The position numbers and the translations under genes were made by a program. Positions 46,056 to 56,610 of a stretch of DNA of 64,000 nucleotides are shown in pieces (position 1 is the stretch's first letter; the number at the start of each line of letters is the position of its first letter). The notes below the pieces were generated by a model. The model was not told the DNA's origin. It made no database searches and saw only the letters and a program-made list of their open reading frames with translations. The DNA is from Elmis aenea (lineage: Eukaryota; Arthropoda; Insecta; Coleoptera; Elmidae). The DNA lies in assembly GCA_947652605.1 (NCBI GenBank), contig OX393578.1:39437470-39501469 (forward strand), in the 5' to 3' direction.

Positions 46056-46652
46056 TCGAGGCGAAGACGAAACAGCTAAATTTGCAACTTAATAAAATGT
46101 ATTGGCTTTTAGGGAGACAGTCACAGCTTAGTCTAGAAAACAAAGTTCTTTTGTATAAATATAAAGTCATACTAAAGCCGATTTGGAGCTACGGTATCCA
46201 ACTATGGGGTGCCGCGTCAACTTCCAATATTGATATACTGGAGAGGTTCCAGGCTAAGGTGCTACGTATCATCGTCAATGCCCAGTGGTTTGTTACCAAT
46301 GCAATAATTAGAAGAGACTTACAGATGTCTACAGTGAAAGAAGAAGCGCGTAAACGTTGTGCAACATATAGTGAAAAACTTTCAGTGCATCCACACAGAC
46401 TAGTGCGCAGATTACTCAATGAACAGAATGACAAACGCAGGCTTAAGAGGTTTAAGCCGCTAGATATTAGCAAGAGGTTTAGTGATTCGTGATTAGAACG
46501 TCAAACTAGAGGCAGGATTTGTTGAATGACTATGCCTACATGTTGTTATTTTTTATTTTAATGAATATTTATTTTTATCCTTAATATTGTTATCAAATTT
46601 ACTTGTTGTTCGCGGACAGGTGGTAAACAGACTGACAGTAAAAAAAAAAAAA
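46056..46652 (+). mobile_element. 5'-truncated jockey-clade LINE with poly-A and 11-bp duplication
   Basis: Flanked by ATTGCCGCAAA at 46045-46055 and again at 46653-46663, the right copy directly after a poly-A run (46640-46652). This is the signature of target-primed reverse transcription. Only the last 600 bp of the element are present, including the end of the reverse transcriptase frame and a short 3' untranslated region. Confidence 0.92.
46058..46492 (+). pseudogene. Jockey-like reverse transcriptase, C-terminal fragment
   Basis: The frame reads KMYWLLGRQSQLSLENKVLL and then KPIWSYGIQLWGAA, ILERFQAKVLRIIVNAQW, RDLQMSTVKEEARKR and RRLKRFKPLDISKRFSDS before a TGA. KPIW-YGIQLWG and the FQ-K-LR-I--AP/Q-W block are typical of the region after the polymerase core in jockey-clade LINEs (RNA-directed DNA polymerase from mobile element jockey). 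The reading frame is intact from the truncation point to its natural stop, but the polymerase catalytic motifs and endonuclease are absent. The intact frame and clear duplication suggest a relatively young insertion. No function is expected. Confidence 0.9.
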
Positions 46653-46663
46653 ATTGCCGCAAA

Positions 46664-47596
46664 ATTGTAGATATACTTATGTTTACAAAATAATTTTTAT
46701 CTGTTTTTCAAATCCGTTCGTGATAATCAACATGAACAAAAGGACAGAAAACGATAAAGTTTACTAATCTACTACATATTCGGGTACAACTTGAAAAGGT
46801 TAAGTCTACTCCGATAAAATCGGACATTAAGATGTTTAATATTACTTTAAACACTAACATTTAGTTGTTAAATCTCACATGTTACACAGATTATATCAAA
46901 TTGTGCAACAGTTTGTCTTTCAAGCTGATGAAATCAGTTCATTTAACGTCTTAACAAACTTCGCAAGCAATAAACCCGACCGTATTAGTTTCACAAAAGT
47001 GTTTTTATTTTTGGTTGCGCAATGCTTTAGCGATTTAAATTAATCCTACGGAATTAAATCGCATAAAACCATAGAGCTTAACAGGAATCGATGGCACTCG
47101 ACACCGTTTGTAATTTTGCATGCGATTTTCGATTTCAAATTCAAATATATTCAGCGTAACAAACATTGATTTAACAAATATTATTAAGAGATTTCTGTGT
47201 GAGGTAAAACTGAAGGGCTTAATAAATTGTCGCTTTTTGCAAAACATTTTGTTTCAAATATTAAATCCTCGCCAGATTTGAATTTTTCTTGTTAGATAAA
47301 CAACAGATCAATTAGCAACATACACATGGCTTTATTTAGTAATATTGATAACTGGTGCTAAACAAATATAATGACAAATGAAGTAATTAACTGTAATGAC
47401 TCAAATACTGTTTTATAAGCATTTTTATTTAATTTGGGCAATTAAAAGAATGTGCGACACATTAATCATTATAAATTTGTGTTTTTTTGCAACAATGTTA
47501 TAATTAATCGTTGTCTGAATTAAGTTGTAAGACATTGTTATGAGTCACAACCTAACAAATAATTTAAATTTATGGAGACGTTATGTACAATTAACA
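46664..47596. other. No gene seen
   Basis: Unassigned AT-rich DNA; short frames without recognised domains. Confidence 0.4.
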
Positions 47597-48756
47597 CGAC
47601 ATAGAAGGGCCACTATTGAGATCTCGTTAACGGTAAGAGCTACAAAGAAGTTTAAATTAGACAAATTGTTTCTCATTCTGAGACCTACTGAGTGATGCTT
47701 TAATGTTTTAAAAAGGCACTCTAAATAATAAACAAAAATCAAAATGACCATTTTTAAAAAAATAGTTAATAACTCGGTTATACTCGATGGTACAAAAATA
47801 TTTTTGGGGAAAAAGTTGTACATTTTTTACGCGCGTAACATGAAAACATTAATTTGTTTCAATATTGTTTAAATTCACGGCACTCTACATATAACCTCAA
47901 TAGAGGTTTTTTGATGAATTTTATTTGTTTTGAGCCTAAATATCAAAACAAATACATTAAACTTTACATTATTGAAGAGAGGGAAAAGAAATGCTTTTTC
48001 ATGAAGTCATAGCCAACAATGGTTTTCATTTAAAAAATGCAAGTTTGTATTTATCTAAAAATTTACATAATAATTAAAACAAATGAATGTTTTTATTTTA
48101 CTGTGCGTAGAAAATTCTACAATTTTTTTCCCAAAATATATTTGTATCATCAAGTAAGTATACCTAAACGAGTTATTAAAGATTTAAAAAAAAATGCTCA
48201 TTTTGATTTTTGTTTATTATCTAGCACGCCATGGAACTTTTTTGAATCATAAAAGCATCACTGAATAGGGGAATCCCCTAGTTTCAAAACCCGACAAATC
48301 CATTTTAGACAAAAAATGCGATCGATATGGCAATGGATTCGCCATTTTGTCCTCTACTAAATAGTATGATGTATACGATGCAAAACCCACTAAATTCATA
48401 TGATATTTGCGTTTGAAATATTTCAAAACCCTACATATCCGAAGTATAATATCAAAACCCCACAACTCCATTTATTTAATTAAATTCTGAAGTTATTGAT
48501 GTGTTTTTGAAAAAAAAACAGTAGTTTTTCAACTTATTCGCCTAATCCTTATATGACGGCGACATATTTTGAAAGTGAAAAACTGGGAACTTATTAAAAC
48601 AGTTTTTTGCTATTTCCCAACATTTGTCTAAAATGGATTTGTCGGGTTTTGAAACTAGGGAATTCATGGTCTCAGAAAGAAGAACAATTTGTCTCATTTA
48701 AATTTTTTTGTAGGTCTTACTGTTTACGAGATTCCAATAGTGACCCATCTATGTTG
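47597..48756. mobile_element. Palindromic element with another element in its right arm
   Basis: The left arm CGACATAGAAGGGCCACTAT pairs with ATAGTGACCCATCTATGTTG at the right. Matching continues through CAAATTGTTTCTCATTCTGA on the left against the right arm beyond 48664, and through AAAAATCAAAATGACCATTT on the left against 48190-48225. The mirror is broken only by the 48276-48660 insertion. The ends are not the usual TACAGGGTG, though the arm plan is the same. CACGGCACTCT lies at 47876-47886. Confidence 0.7.
48276..48660. mobile_element. CCCTAGTTTC inverted-repeat element, piggyBac-like ends
   Basis: CCCTAGTTTCAAAACCCGAC at the left mirrors GTCGGGTTTTGAAACTAGGG at the right, and pairing extends to about 38 bp through AAATCCATTTTAGACAAA. 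The flanks are AATC and AATT, not TTAA. The insertion splits the right arm of the 47597 palindrome, so its outer limits are supported by that context. Confidence 0.8.
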
Positions 48757-49030
48757 ATGATAAGTATGATACAATTTTTTCATAACTGACAAATACACAA
48801 CTTTTAAATAATAATAGTTTCTCTGTACCTAAACGAAAAAGAGCACAATTAAATCATTTTGGAAGGACAAGATGTTATTTCCATTTAGTACATGCTGAAC
48901 ATCTTTATAGTAATATTTAGAAACCGTCACTGCTCTCTAAGAGTTAAACTTCAAATTTTGCTAAAATTAATATTTCCAGGTAATAATAAATGTATCTACG
49001 TTAAAATTATTTTTTTACGGTAATAGTCTA

Positions 49031-49212
49031 TAGCCAAATCCAAGTTTAATGGCGAAGGCGGGGGTACGTTCGCGCAGCAGACGCCACAATATGGTCCACA
49101 GACTCTTAAACCATAGGCTGTATACCAAAACAGCTAAGTAAGTAGGTGTGTTTAATTCCAATTGTGTTTAGTGCGCACCCCCACCCTTCGCCATTAAACT
49201 TGGATTTGGCTA
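49031..49212. mobile_element. Small TA-flanked MITE (182 bp)
   Basis: TAGCCAAATCCAAGTTTAAT at the left mirrors ATTAAACTTGGATTTGGCTA at the right, extended by GGCGAAGG/CCTTCGCC (about 33 bp). TA lies on both sides. The interior includes a short repeat, TATACCAAAACA, that also follows the right end. Confidence 0.85.
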
Positions 49213-49214
49213 TA

Positions 49215-50084
49215 CCAAAACAACTTTAATATGAATATTTTAGGAATTCCCTTTAACAGGTATTTTCACAACCACTGTTGTTAATTAATTATTAAATTTT
49301 TTTAAATTATAATTATGCTACTTTAATATTTTCAGTAATATTATGGAATTTTTACATTAAAATTTTAATTTAAAAATGACCTGTAATGTTTAATTTTAAA
49401 CGATTAAAGTTTTGATAAAACTTATCGATTTTTTTTTGTTTTCTTCGTAACTAATTTTAATCATCAGCTTTATATGACTGGAAAAAAATTTACTGTACTG
49501 TATTTAACGCAATTGCGTAAGTTTTTTTGATGGTACGTATTTAAATAACATTGGTGGATGCGCCGCAGAAGTGATATATTGTATTTCATCATAATAAGAC
49601 AATTAATTGTCCTTGCATCGCAAAATTTTGTTACAATAGAGTTACATACAAAATGCTGTTTTAGCTGGAGAAGTCAATAAATTTTTAATTTTAAACTAGA
49701 GGTCTTTCTATATATTGTATAACACAACTAAACATGTGAAAATGTACATGGTACGTAAAATCAACCCAAAATTGAATTTGTACGCCAGCTCATTTTGTTT
49801 TTAGGCCAACCAGCTCGCTTTCGGATCCGTCTCCGAGCACCCTTTTCATAGCTGCCATAGAGAAAATTGGTTTTTAAAGGCTTGGTTGCATCTGTGGAGC
49901 TTAAATTCATTTATCACACCGGGTACGTCAAAAATATAGTCTCAGAGAATGTCGTGACTGGGATACAAAATTTTATACCTAATATTGTAATATTGTTTTG
50001 AGTTTCTTGTTTCAGCTTTAAACTAAAATAAAAAAACAGTTAACCTCTGTAAACAAACCTACAAGAAAAATTAGTGAGGATGTG
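49215..50084. other. No gene seen
   Basis: Unassigned AT-rich DNA. Confidence 0.4.
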
Positions 50085-50250
50085 GATAGTCAAGAAAGGG
50101 CAAGGACAGGTGGAAGTACTGCCACAGCATTAGCCTTAATTGTAGGGAAAACACCAGAAATCAACCCCTACAATGACAGGCGGCTCCGGGATTTGAACCG
50201 AAGACGTCCCGAATACAAGTTAGGTTGTTAATACAATAAGCCACCGAGCT
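50085..50250 (-). mobile_element. tRNA-derived SINE
   Basis: On the minus strand the sequence starts GAGCTCGGTGGCTTATTG, resembling a tRNA A box, and 45-50 bases later reads GGTTCAAATCCCGGAGCC, a good B box (GGTTCAAATCC). The following CTAATGCTGTGGCAGTACTT then CCACCTGTCC is a non-tRNA body. RNA polymerase III would initiate near 50250 and read leftward. No target duplication was resolved. Confidence 0.75.
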
Positions 50251-51842
50251 CTTTTTTTTTATATTCAAACAAACATTAATTACATGTAATTGATTTTGTT
50301 GTATGCTGTGGCAGAGACGAGCAGTTCTCAAAAATGTAGATTATAGTACACCAATTTGGATCAGAAAAATATTTGCTATTTGTTTTACAGTAAAATGCTG
50401 AGCAATATTGTTTAAGAAAAGAAATTAAGAAATAAAATTAAAGAATAATGAATAAATATAGTGTGATTATGTTAATTTATGTACTAGTTTACAAAATGGA
50501 AAAAAACACCGAAAATATAAACTTGACAATGTTTCGTCCGTCGCTGTAAAAAGCATCCTTTTAATCTAATAATAATTAAAACAATAAATGGCGAAAGTAA
50601 ACAAAACTGGTTAACTTCAATTTTTATCTTTTACAGATCTCGTGTTCTATACTTTTACCAGATATACTTTGCGTGGAATTCATAAAAAATTCGAAAACAC
50701 CATAGGCCTTATCCAGTTAAACTTAATATTTAATTTTGTATGAAGTAATGTTGGTATTAAACAAGGAATAAAGTAAGCATGGGATTTTATTTCATCATAA
50801 TATTATATACGTCACATTTACTGTAAGTGTAAAGCAATACTGATGCAATTTTATAATAATGGAGTCATGAATCAACAAATAATGAGCTTTTCAACGTTAC
50901 AATATTTGCGATAATGTTTTACTACTATACACAAAAGATCCGATTCTTAGAAGATGAGATGTACAAAATATAAATAAAAGCTATAAAATTACTCGAATGA
51001 AAATAAGGAAAATTCAACGAACTTTATTTCAAGATTTTTATTTAGACAGACGTTCTGTTCGTTGAAAGAAAATACATTCGACATGAGCCTCTAGCAGAAG
51101 CAAAATATAAAAGATTACGAAAAACTACAAACAACCAAGATAAACGTAAAAGCGTATTTGCTGTTTGAGTTGGAGTAAACACAAAGATCGACATTAGGAT
51201 TTACGTAATAGGGTATTTGCGTTTTATGTAATTTTTGGTTAATGGAAAAAGACTGCTTATGTAATGCTTACAAACAATATGTAAAAACACAAAATAATAT
51301 AATAAAAAAACTTATTACACAAACAGTTTTTTTTGTTTTAAATATTGTTAGATAAAAAGTAAAAAGAAGCTGCTTCTGTGATGTAAAATGAGAACTTTTT
51401 CAGTTTGCATTAACTACATCAAATATTAAAATAAAATCTTTTACTTTTAAAGATAACTTAGGTTCGAGCAAATAAATTATTAATACTAACTAAATCAATG
51501 TTGTTAATTTAAAAGACTTTAAAACAATAATAGCATAACATTATATTCCCTCTTATAATATTTATTTTAAATTTTGTACATGCACTTACCACTAAAAGAA
51601 AATTAATCAGATTCAAAGTTGTTATGTAAAGCTGATAGTTTCACATACCTGAAACAATAAAATTAGTTATTAAAAACTAAATACTTTTATTAAATTGTAA
51701 GCTATATTAAGTGAATATGTTAATTTATTGAGGTTACATGTATCGTTCGTAAATATTATTGGTGATTTTTTCATTATTTGATTACTTATTACGGTAATTA
51801 TATTTAGTTTAGAAATTAAGAAATCAACAGACGAAAGGCGAT
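50251..51842. other. No gene seen; 1.6 kb unassigned
   Basis: AT-rich DNA without supported coding regions or repeat boundaries. Confidence 0.4.
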
Positions 51843-52890
51843 AGGTTTGTTTCTAAAAAAAACTATGCACAATCCGATGAATAATCAATATGGCGTTTTA
51901 GCAGTCTCTCATAGTTCGTCGGACGGTTAGTCGGCTGTTCCAGCAGTTATCGAATCAATTCATGAACTAGTATGTTGACGGTAAAAACAGTACAAGAACG
52001 AAGACAAGAACTAGCACTGGGATTTTTACACGCATGCGCTATTCACAACTAACGTGGCCTTTGGTAGCTACGAATCGCATTCTCTATCTCATGTCAGTAC
52101 ACTTTCTTAACCCTAGAAGCCCAATCTACGTCATTTTGAAGTACACTCCAACACATATTCGCGATATTTTTCGCACGCTTGCTTAGATCGCCCTGACCAT
52201 TCTAGCCAACTCGGTACATGCCCAGAGCTAACAGGAGACAGCAGTCTCGCTTTGATAAGTGCCGCCATTTTGTTGTTATCGCAATGTTCACGTCGTTATG
52301 ACGTATGTTTGGGCTTTGTTAACTTTTGCACTTTTCGAATTTTCTGAATTATGTTTGACTTAACTGATTTATGTTTGATAAGAGTTGATTAGTTTTTCAA
52401 AAAAAATATAAATAGTTGATTTTTGTAAACAATTTGTGGTATATAAGAAAAAATTCAAAGGATATCAGTTTACGTGCCATTTTTTGTATGTCTAATTAAA
52501 GTGAACATTTCAGAGTTTAAATAAACAATATTTTTTCTAAATTTCTGTTTTTTTATTTACATAGAAAGTATTTTACAGAAACCATACAAAAAACTAGTAT
52601 TTGCAGTAAAGGTTATTTAGATAGAGCTCTTTTATAATTGTACGTCGTTTTGACGTATGATTGGGCTTTATAGCCTCAAAAATATGATTGGGCTTCTAGG
52701 GTTAAACTGTTTTCAGTGCGATGCCTAAATTTCTATGAATTCAATAGGCACAAATGTCTTTTACAGTTAAGCATGTCGTTAGCGTTCCGGCAACGGCTAG
52801 TACATTTATTAGTCCATGGTGAACGCATGTGCATAAACCAGTTTATGTATAAGTACGTGAATTAGTACAAAATGCACTGCTGAAACAGGT
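51843..52890. mobile_element. AGGTTTGTTTC family, copy 2, with piggyBac MITE inside
   Basis: Left end AGGTTTGTTTC and right end GAAACAGGT. The body from TCGTCGGACGGTTAGTCGGC onward matches copy 1 at 26521-26817. Removing the 52111-52701 insertion leaves about 450 bp. No clear flanking duplication. Confidence 0.65.
52111..52701. mobile_element. piggyBac MITE with TTAA duplication
   Basis: Begins CCCTAGAAGCCCAATC and ends GATTGGGCTTCTAGGG, a perfect 16-bp repeat, flanked by TTAA on both sides (52107-52110, 52702-52705). CCCTAGAA is the classical piggyBac start. A subterminal unit TGACGTATGTTTGGGCTT recurs (near 52299 and 52652). Non-coding, 591 bp. Confidence 0.93.
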
Positions 52891-54767
52891 GATGAATGAC
52901 TAATGAAAAATAACATATTATATACCATTTAGTAGAATAGGTAAGCCATTCATATCTGGAACATTTAAATATGAAATGTTCAAATTTGGAAAATGCTCCG
53001 GTAGAATCATTCATATCGTGAATCGTTCAACGCTGGAATCATGCAACACGGAAATCGCTCCTCGCAACAAAGCTCAAATCTGGAATCCAGAAATTAAGAA
53101 GAATAAGAAGACCTAATAAAGGTTTAATTCGCTAGTAGGTACGTAAGTCTTAAAATCGGAAACTGTAATATGTATTTTTTGCTTATACAATCTAAACTAT
53201 AAATTAATGATTCTTAAATCAAATTAATAAAACCCAAACAAAACTCTATTGGATGCTTGACTTTTTTCGCCGATTGGAACACCCTGTAAACGGTTTTCTT
53301 ATCGTTTTTTGGTGTTATAAAATTTTTTCAGATTTACGTCACAAAAAAGCAGTCTCAGAACGATTTTACTTCTACCTATCTAGGAAAATAAATGAATGTT
53401 TTCGGATAGAGGGAGTAAATTTACTTGGTCACAGGACGTAAATATTTTTCCTTTAGTATTAGAAAAAAAGACATGACAGTTTCTAAATTAATTTTATTCT
53501 GATCAAAATAATCATTTAATGAAAAAAAGTAATTAGGGCGATCATAAAAAATTTTTAATAATGTAAGTTTATTAATATTAACTATAATAAAATAATGTTG
53601 TACTTGAAATTTACTTTATTGTATAATATGAACTGCTTATAAATTTCTGTCAAAATTATGATACATCAATGAAACTTTAACACACATTCAAGCTTTATTG
53701 ATTAAATATGTAAACTGATAACTCCTCTTTTTGTGTTGAGCAATCCAATTGGGTTGGTATCACCGTATTTTGCTTTACCATACTGTTTAATCATGAAAAT
53801 ACCGCTCAGATTTTAATTAAATTTGATGAAATTCCCTTGAATGTAGACATAAATTACATTAAAAACCATTTAGTTAACCTTTAATGTATACCTTGGTAAT
53901 ATTTTATGTATCAATTAATAATTTCGTTATGTTTCGATTTAATTAAACTAAACTTTTGTACGGTGCACATTGCTTGATTTAAATATTAAACATCATGGAT
54001 TATGTTCTTTGCACCTGAAAGGCTCCCAGGATATAGTTCTCTTACATAATATGATTCCACGAGTGTCTTATTTTACTGAAAGATAGTAATTTACTGATGA
54101 ATAGGATTTAACTCTATTGTTTGAATGTATACTCCTTGAGCAAGTTCATGAAGTTTATGAAATACAATTGTATTGTAGCATAAAATGTGGTTTTCATGTA
54201 GCATTCTCGTGCAAGTTTGTATTGTTTTATGCACAGTACAGAAATACTAAGCATTTATAATGCAACAAAAAATAAACACCATTAAAACTATTTAATTCAG
54301 TAAAATTTTGAAGAACATTAATATGTCATTAAAACTGGCTTATACTTTTGCAAAAGAAAATTAAAACTGCCAACTTTAATGATAATTATTTGAAATAGAA
54401 TGAATAATGCATTTTCAAATACAATGCAGTTAAAAAGTGACCTCGCCACCAATAGATATTAAAAAAGTGATATGAGCTAATCTTTTTGTTCACAAAATAA
54501 ATTTAGATATTTTAACGACATACCAGACGATACGCAGGAAATTAAAAAAGTTATGTAATTATTACATTTATTTTAAAATGTCGAAATATACTTTTTCATC
54601 AAATGTTTCTTAATGAAAAAGAAATAAGATATTTAGGCAAAATCTTATAAAACCTAAATTGATATAACCATTCAAACTGATTAAAATTACTATTTTACTC
54701 TGTCATACTGACCGAAATAACGCGGTTTGGTCATTTTTGGCCAACTACAATGTGGTCATAGTGAAAA
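52891..54767. other. Mostly unassigned; one solitary TACAGGGTG-type right end
   Basis: At 53265-53286, TTTTTCGCCGATTGGAACACCCTG followed by TA is the right end of a palindrome-family element whose left part was not found. 52980-53090 contains loosely repeated ATCATTC/GGAATC motifs. No coding region is supported. Confidence 0.4.
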
Positions 54768-54769
54768 TA

Positions 54770-55498
54770 CGGGGTGTCCCACAAGGTATGCCTTCGCTAA
54801 TTTTTGCATAAATCGAATGTTTAAGACCTAAATAAAACGTTTTTACCGATAATAATTTTTTTCATGTGTCCCTTCATATACAGAGTGTCCAAAATATAGT
54901 GAACAGCATGGGGATCTCTTAAACGGTTAGAGATACAGAGTTGGTTAACTAGGTCAAAATGATCTATGATTCAAGAGCAACTGTTCTATGAAAAAAAAAC
55001 TTGAAATAATCAATAGTTCTTGCGCTTTTGATGAAAAACAAAACACATCAGGTTTTTAATTTCTGCTAATAACTTGCTTATTTGAAATCACACTCAAAAT
55101 ATTATTCGACAATATAGATAAAATTTGTTGACAAATTTCAAATCTACGCAAAAAAGTGCCCAAATAATGTCGAATAATATTTTAAGTGTGATTTCAAATA
55201 AGCAAGTTATTAGCAGAAATTAAAAACCTGATTCATCAAAAATGCAAGAACTATTGATTTTTTTCGAGTTTTTTTTTCAAAGAACAGTTGCTCTTGAATC
55301 ATAGATCATTTTGACCCATTTAACCAACTCTTTATCTCTTACGGTTTAAGAGATCCCCATGCTGTTCACTATATTTTGGACACTCTGTATATGAAGGGAC
55401 ACATGAAAAAAATTATTATCGGTAAAAACGTTTTATTTAGGTCTTAAACATTCGATTTATGCAAAAATTAGCGAAGGCATACCTTGTGGGACACCCTG
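54770..55498. mobile_element. Outer palindrome of a nested pair
   Basis: Begins CGGGGTGTCCCACAAGGTAT and ends ATACCTTGTGGGACACCCTG, with TA on both sides (54768-54769, 55499-55500). Its two arms (54770-54878 and 55390-55498) are 109 bp each and differ at a single base by eye. They meet at CCTTCA-TA-TGAAGG, where the inner element is inserted. Without it the outer element would be a 220-bp hairpin. Confidence 0.93.
54881..55387. mobile_element. Inner palindrome inserted at the centre of the outer one
   Basis: Begins CAGAGTGTCCAAAATATAGT and ends ACTATATTTTGGACACTCTG, with TA on both sides (54879-54880, 55388-55389). Arms of about 240 bp match with roughly one difference per 12-15 bases, clearly more than the outer arms. 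The centre is near 55134. Non-coding. Confidence 0.92.
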
Positions 55499-55580
55499 TA
55501 CATTGAACAGCCGTGTTACTGTTCGTTGCTATGGTAACGTTTGTTACGTTAGCAACCGATCAACAACAAACAATTCATAT

Positions 55581-56610
55581 TTCAGTGTGGTCAGTTATAA
55601 GCACGGGTTTGGAGCGGAGCACTTAGCAGTGGAGCATTGGGTTTTTTCCCGGAGCTGGAGCAGAGTCCGGAGCAAATAATTTTGATTGCTCCACTGCTCC
55701 AGGTTATGTAAAATTAAAAAAAAATACTTTTTTATCTTTTTTCTAATCTTTAAAGATCAATAATTTGTTCTTACAAACATTTATTTCACTTCACTTATTT
55801 GTTAGGGTCAATATTGTAATTTTTGACCAACTTTCACATCCGATGAAATTAAAACATTGTTTAAAAATAAATTTTTTAATGGAAAATTTTGTTTTAAAAA
55901 CGTTAGCAATATTTGGAGCGCGGAGCAGGAGCAGGCATTTGGATGCCGTAGTGGAGCTGGAGCGGAGCAATTAAAAAATTGTACTGCTCCAAACCCCTGG
56001 TTATAAGCCTAGATCATATAAACTACATGGATAACACAACACCGTAGGAATATAGTTAAGACAATGTTGCCGACATGTACAACGTGCCTTTTTAAACCTA
56101 TCTCTTTCTATATTATGTGGGCCCAATATACGCCATCTTTGTTTTGGACCCGGGCCCGCTGTCATCGTAGCGCAACCGTGATAATAACTGTAACGTACTT
56201 CTCACCTAGCCTATTCTAGCGACTGACGCGTGAGTGACATTTAGAATTTTTTGCTATTAAAATCGTCGTTTAACTGAATCAATTGATTCAAATAAGCGGT
56301 GTTTACTGTACTTCAATAAAACTTACTAAGTCTGATCTAATGTTATTGTATCCTCCCATATTTGACACGGAAACATCCGAGTACATTGCATCTACTAGTA
56401 GTTCAAATAACGCTTTAGTTCAAATTTCGCGCGTAACCATAGTAACGCAAACGATTTTACTCGGTGGGTCCGGAAAGCGAGACAGAAATATACTTTCATA
56501 CGTGTTAGAAGGAGATGCAGTATAATTGTACGTCTGGGATATGTGTACAACATAGTTGCATTGTGGTAGTGTTATCCATGTAGTTTATTGTGATCTAAGG
56601 TTATAAGTAA
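55581..56610. mobile_element. Inverted-repeat element with GCTCC hAT inside its left end
   Basis: After removing 55602-55999, the left side reads CAGTGTGGTCAGTTATAAGC then CTAGATCATATAAACTACAT; the right side in reverse complement reads GTGGTTACTTATAACCTTAG then ATCACAATAAACTACATGG. Both continue GATAACAC. The inverted repeat is about 45 bp. An 80-codon frame inside (56283-56525) has no recognised domain. The CAGTG start suggests hAT, unproven. Confidence 0.6.
55602..55999. mobile_element. Non-autonomous hAT element, GCTCC family (copy D, inverted)
   Basis: Begins CACGGGTTTGGAGCGGAGC and ends GTACTGCTCCAAACCCCTG. Flanked by a perfect 8-bp duplication GTTATAAG (55594-55601 and 56000-56007). 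Orientation as copy C. 398 bp. Confidence 0.95.

Noticed and set aside
56283..56525. 80-codon open frame inside an inverted-repeat element
   Set aside because: No recognised domain and no sign of a transposase; too short to support.
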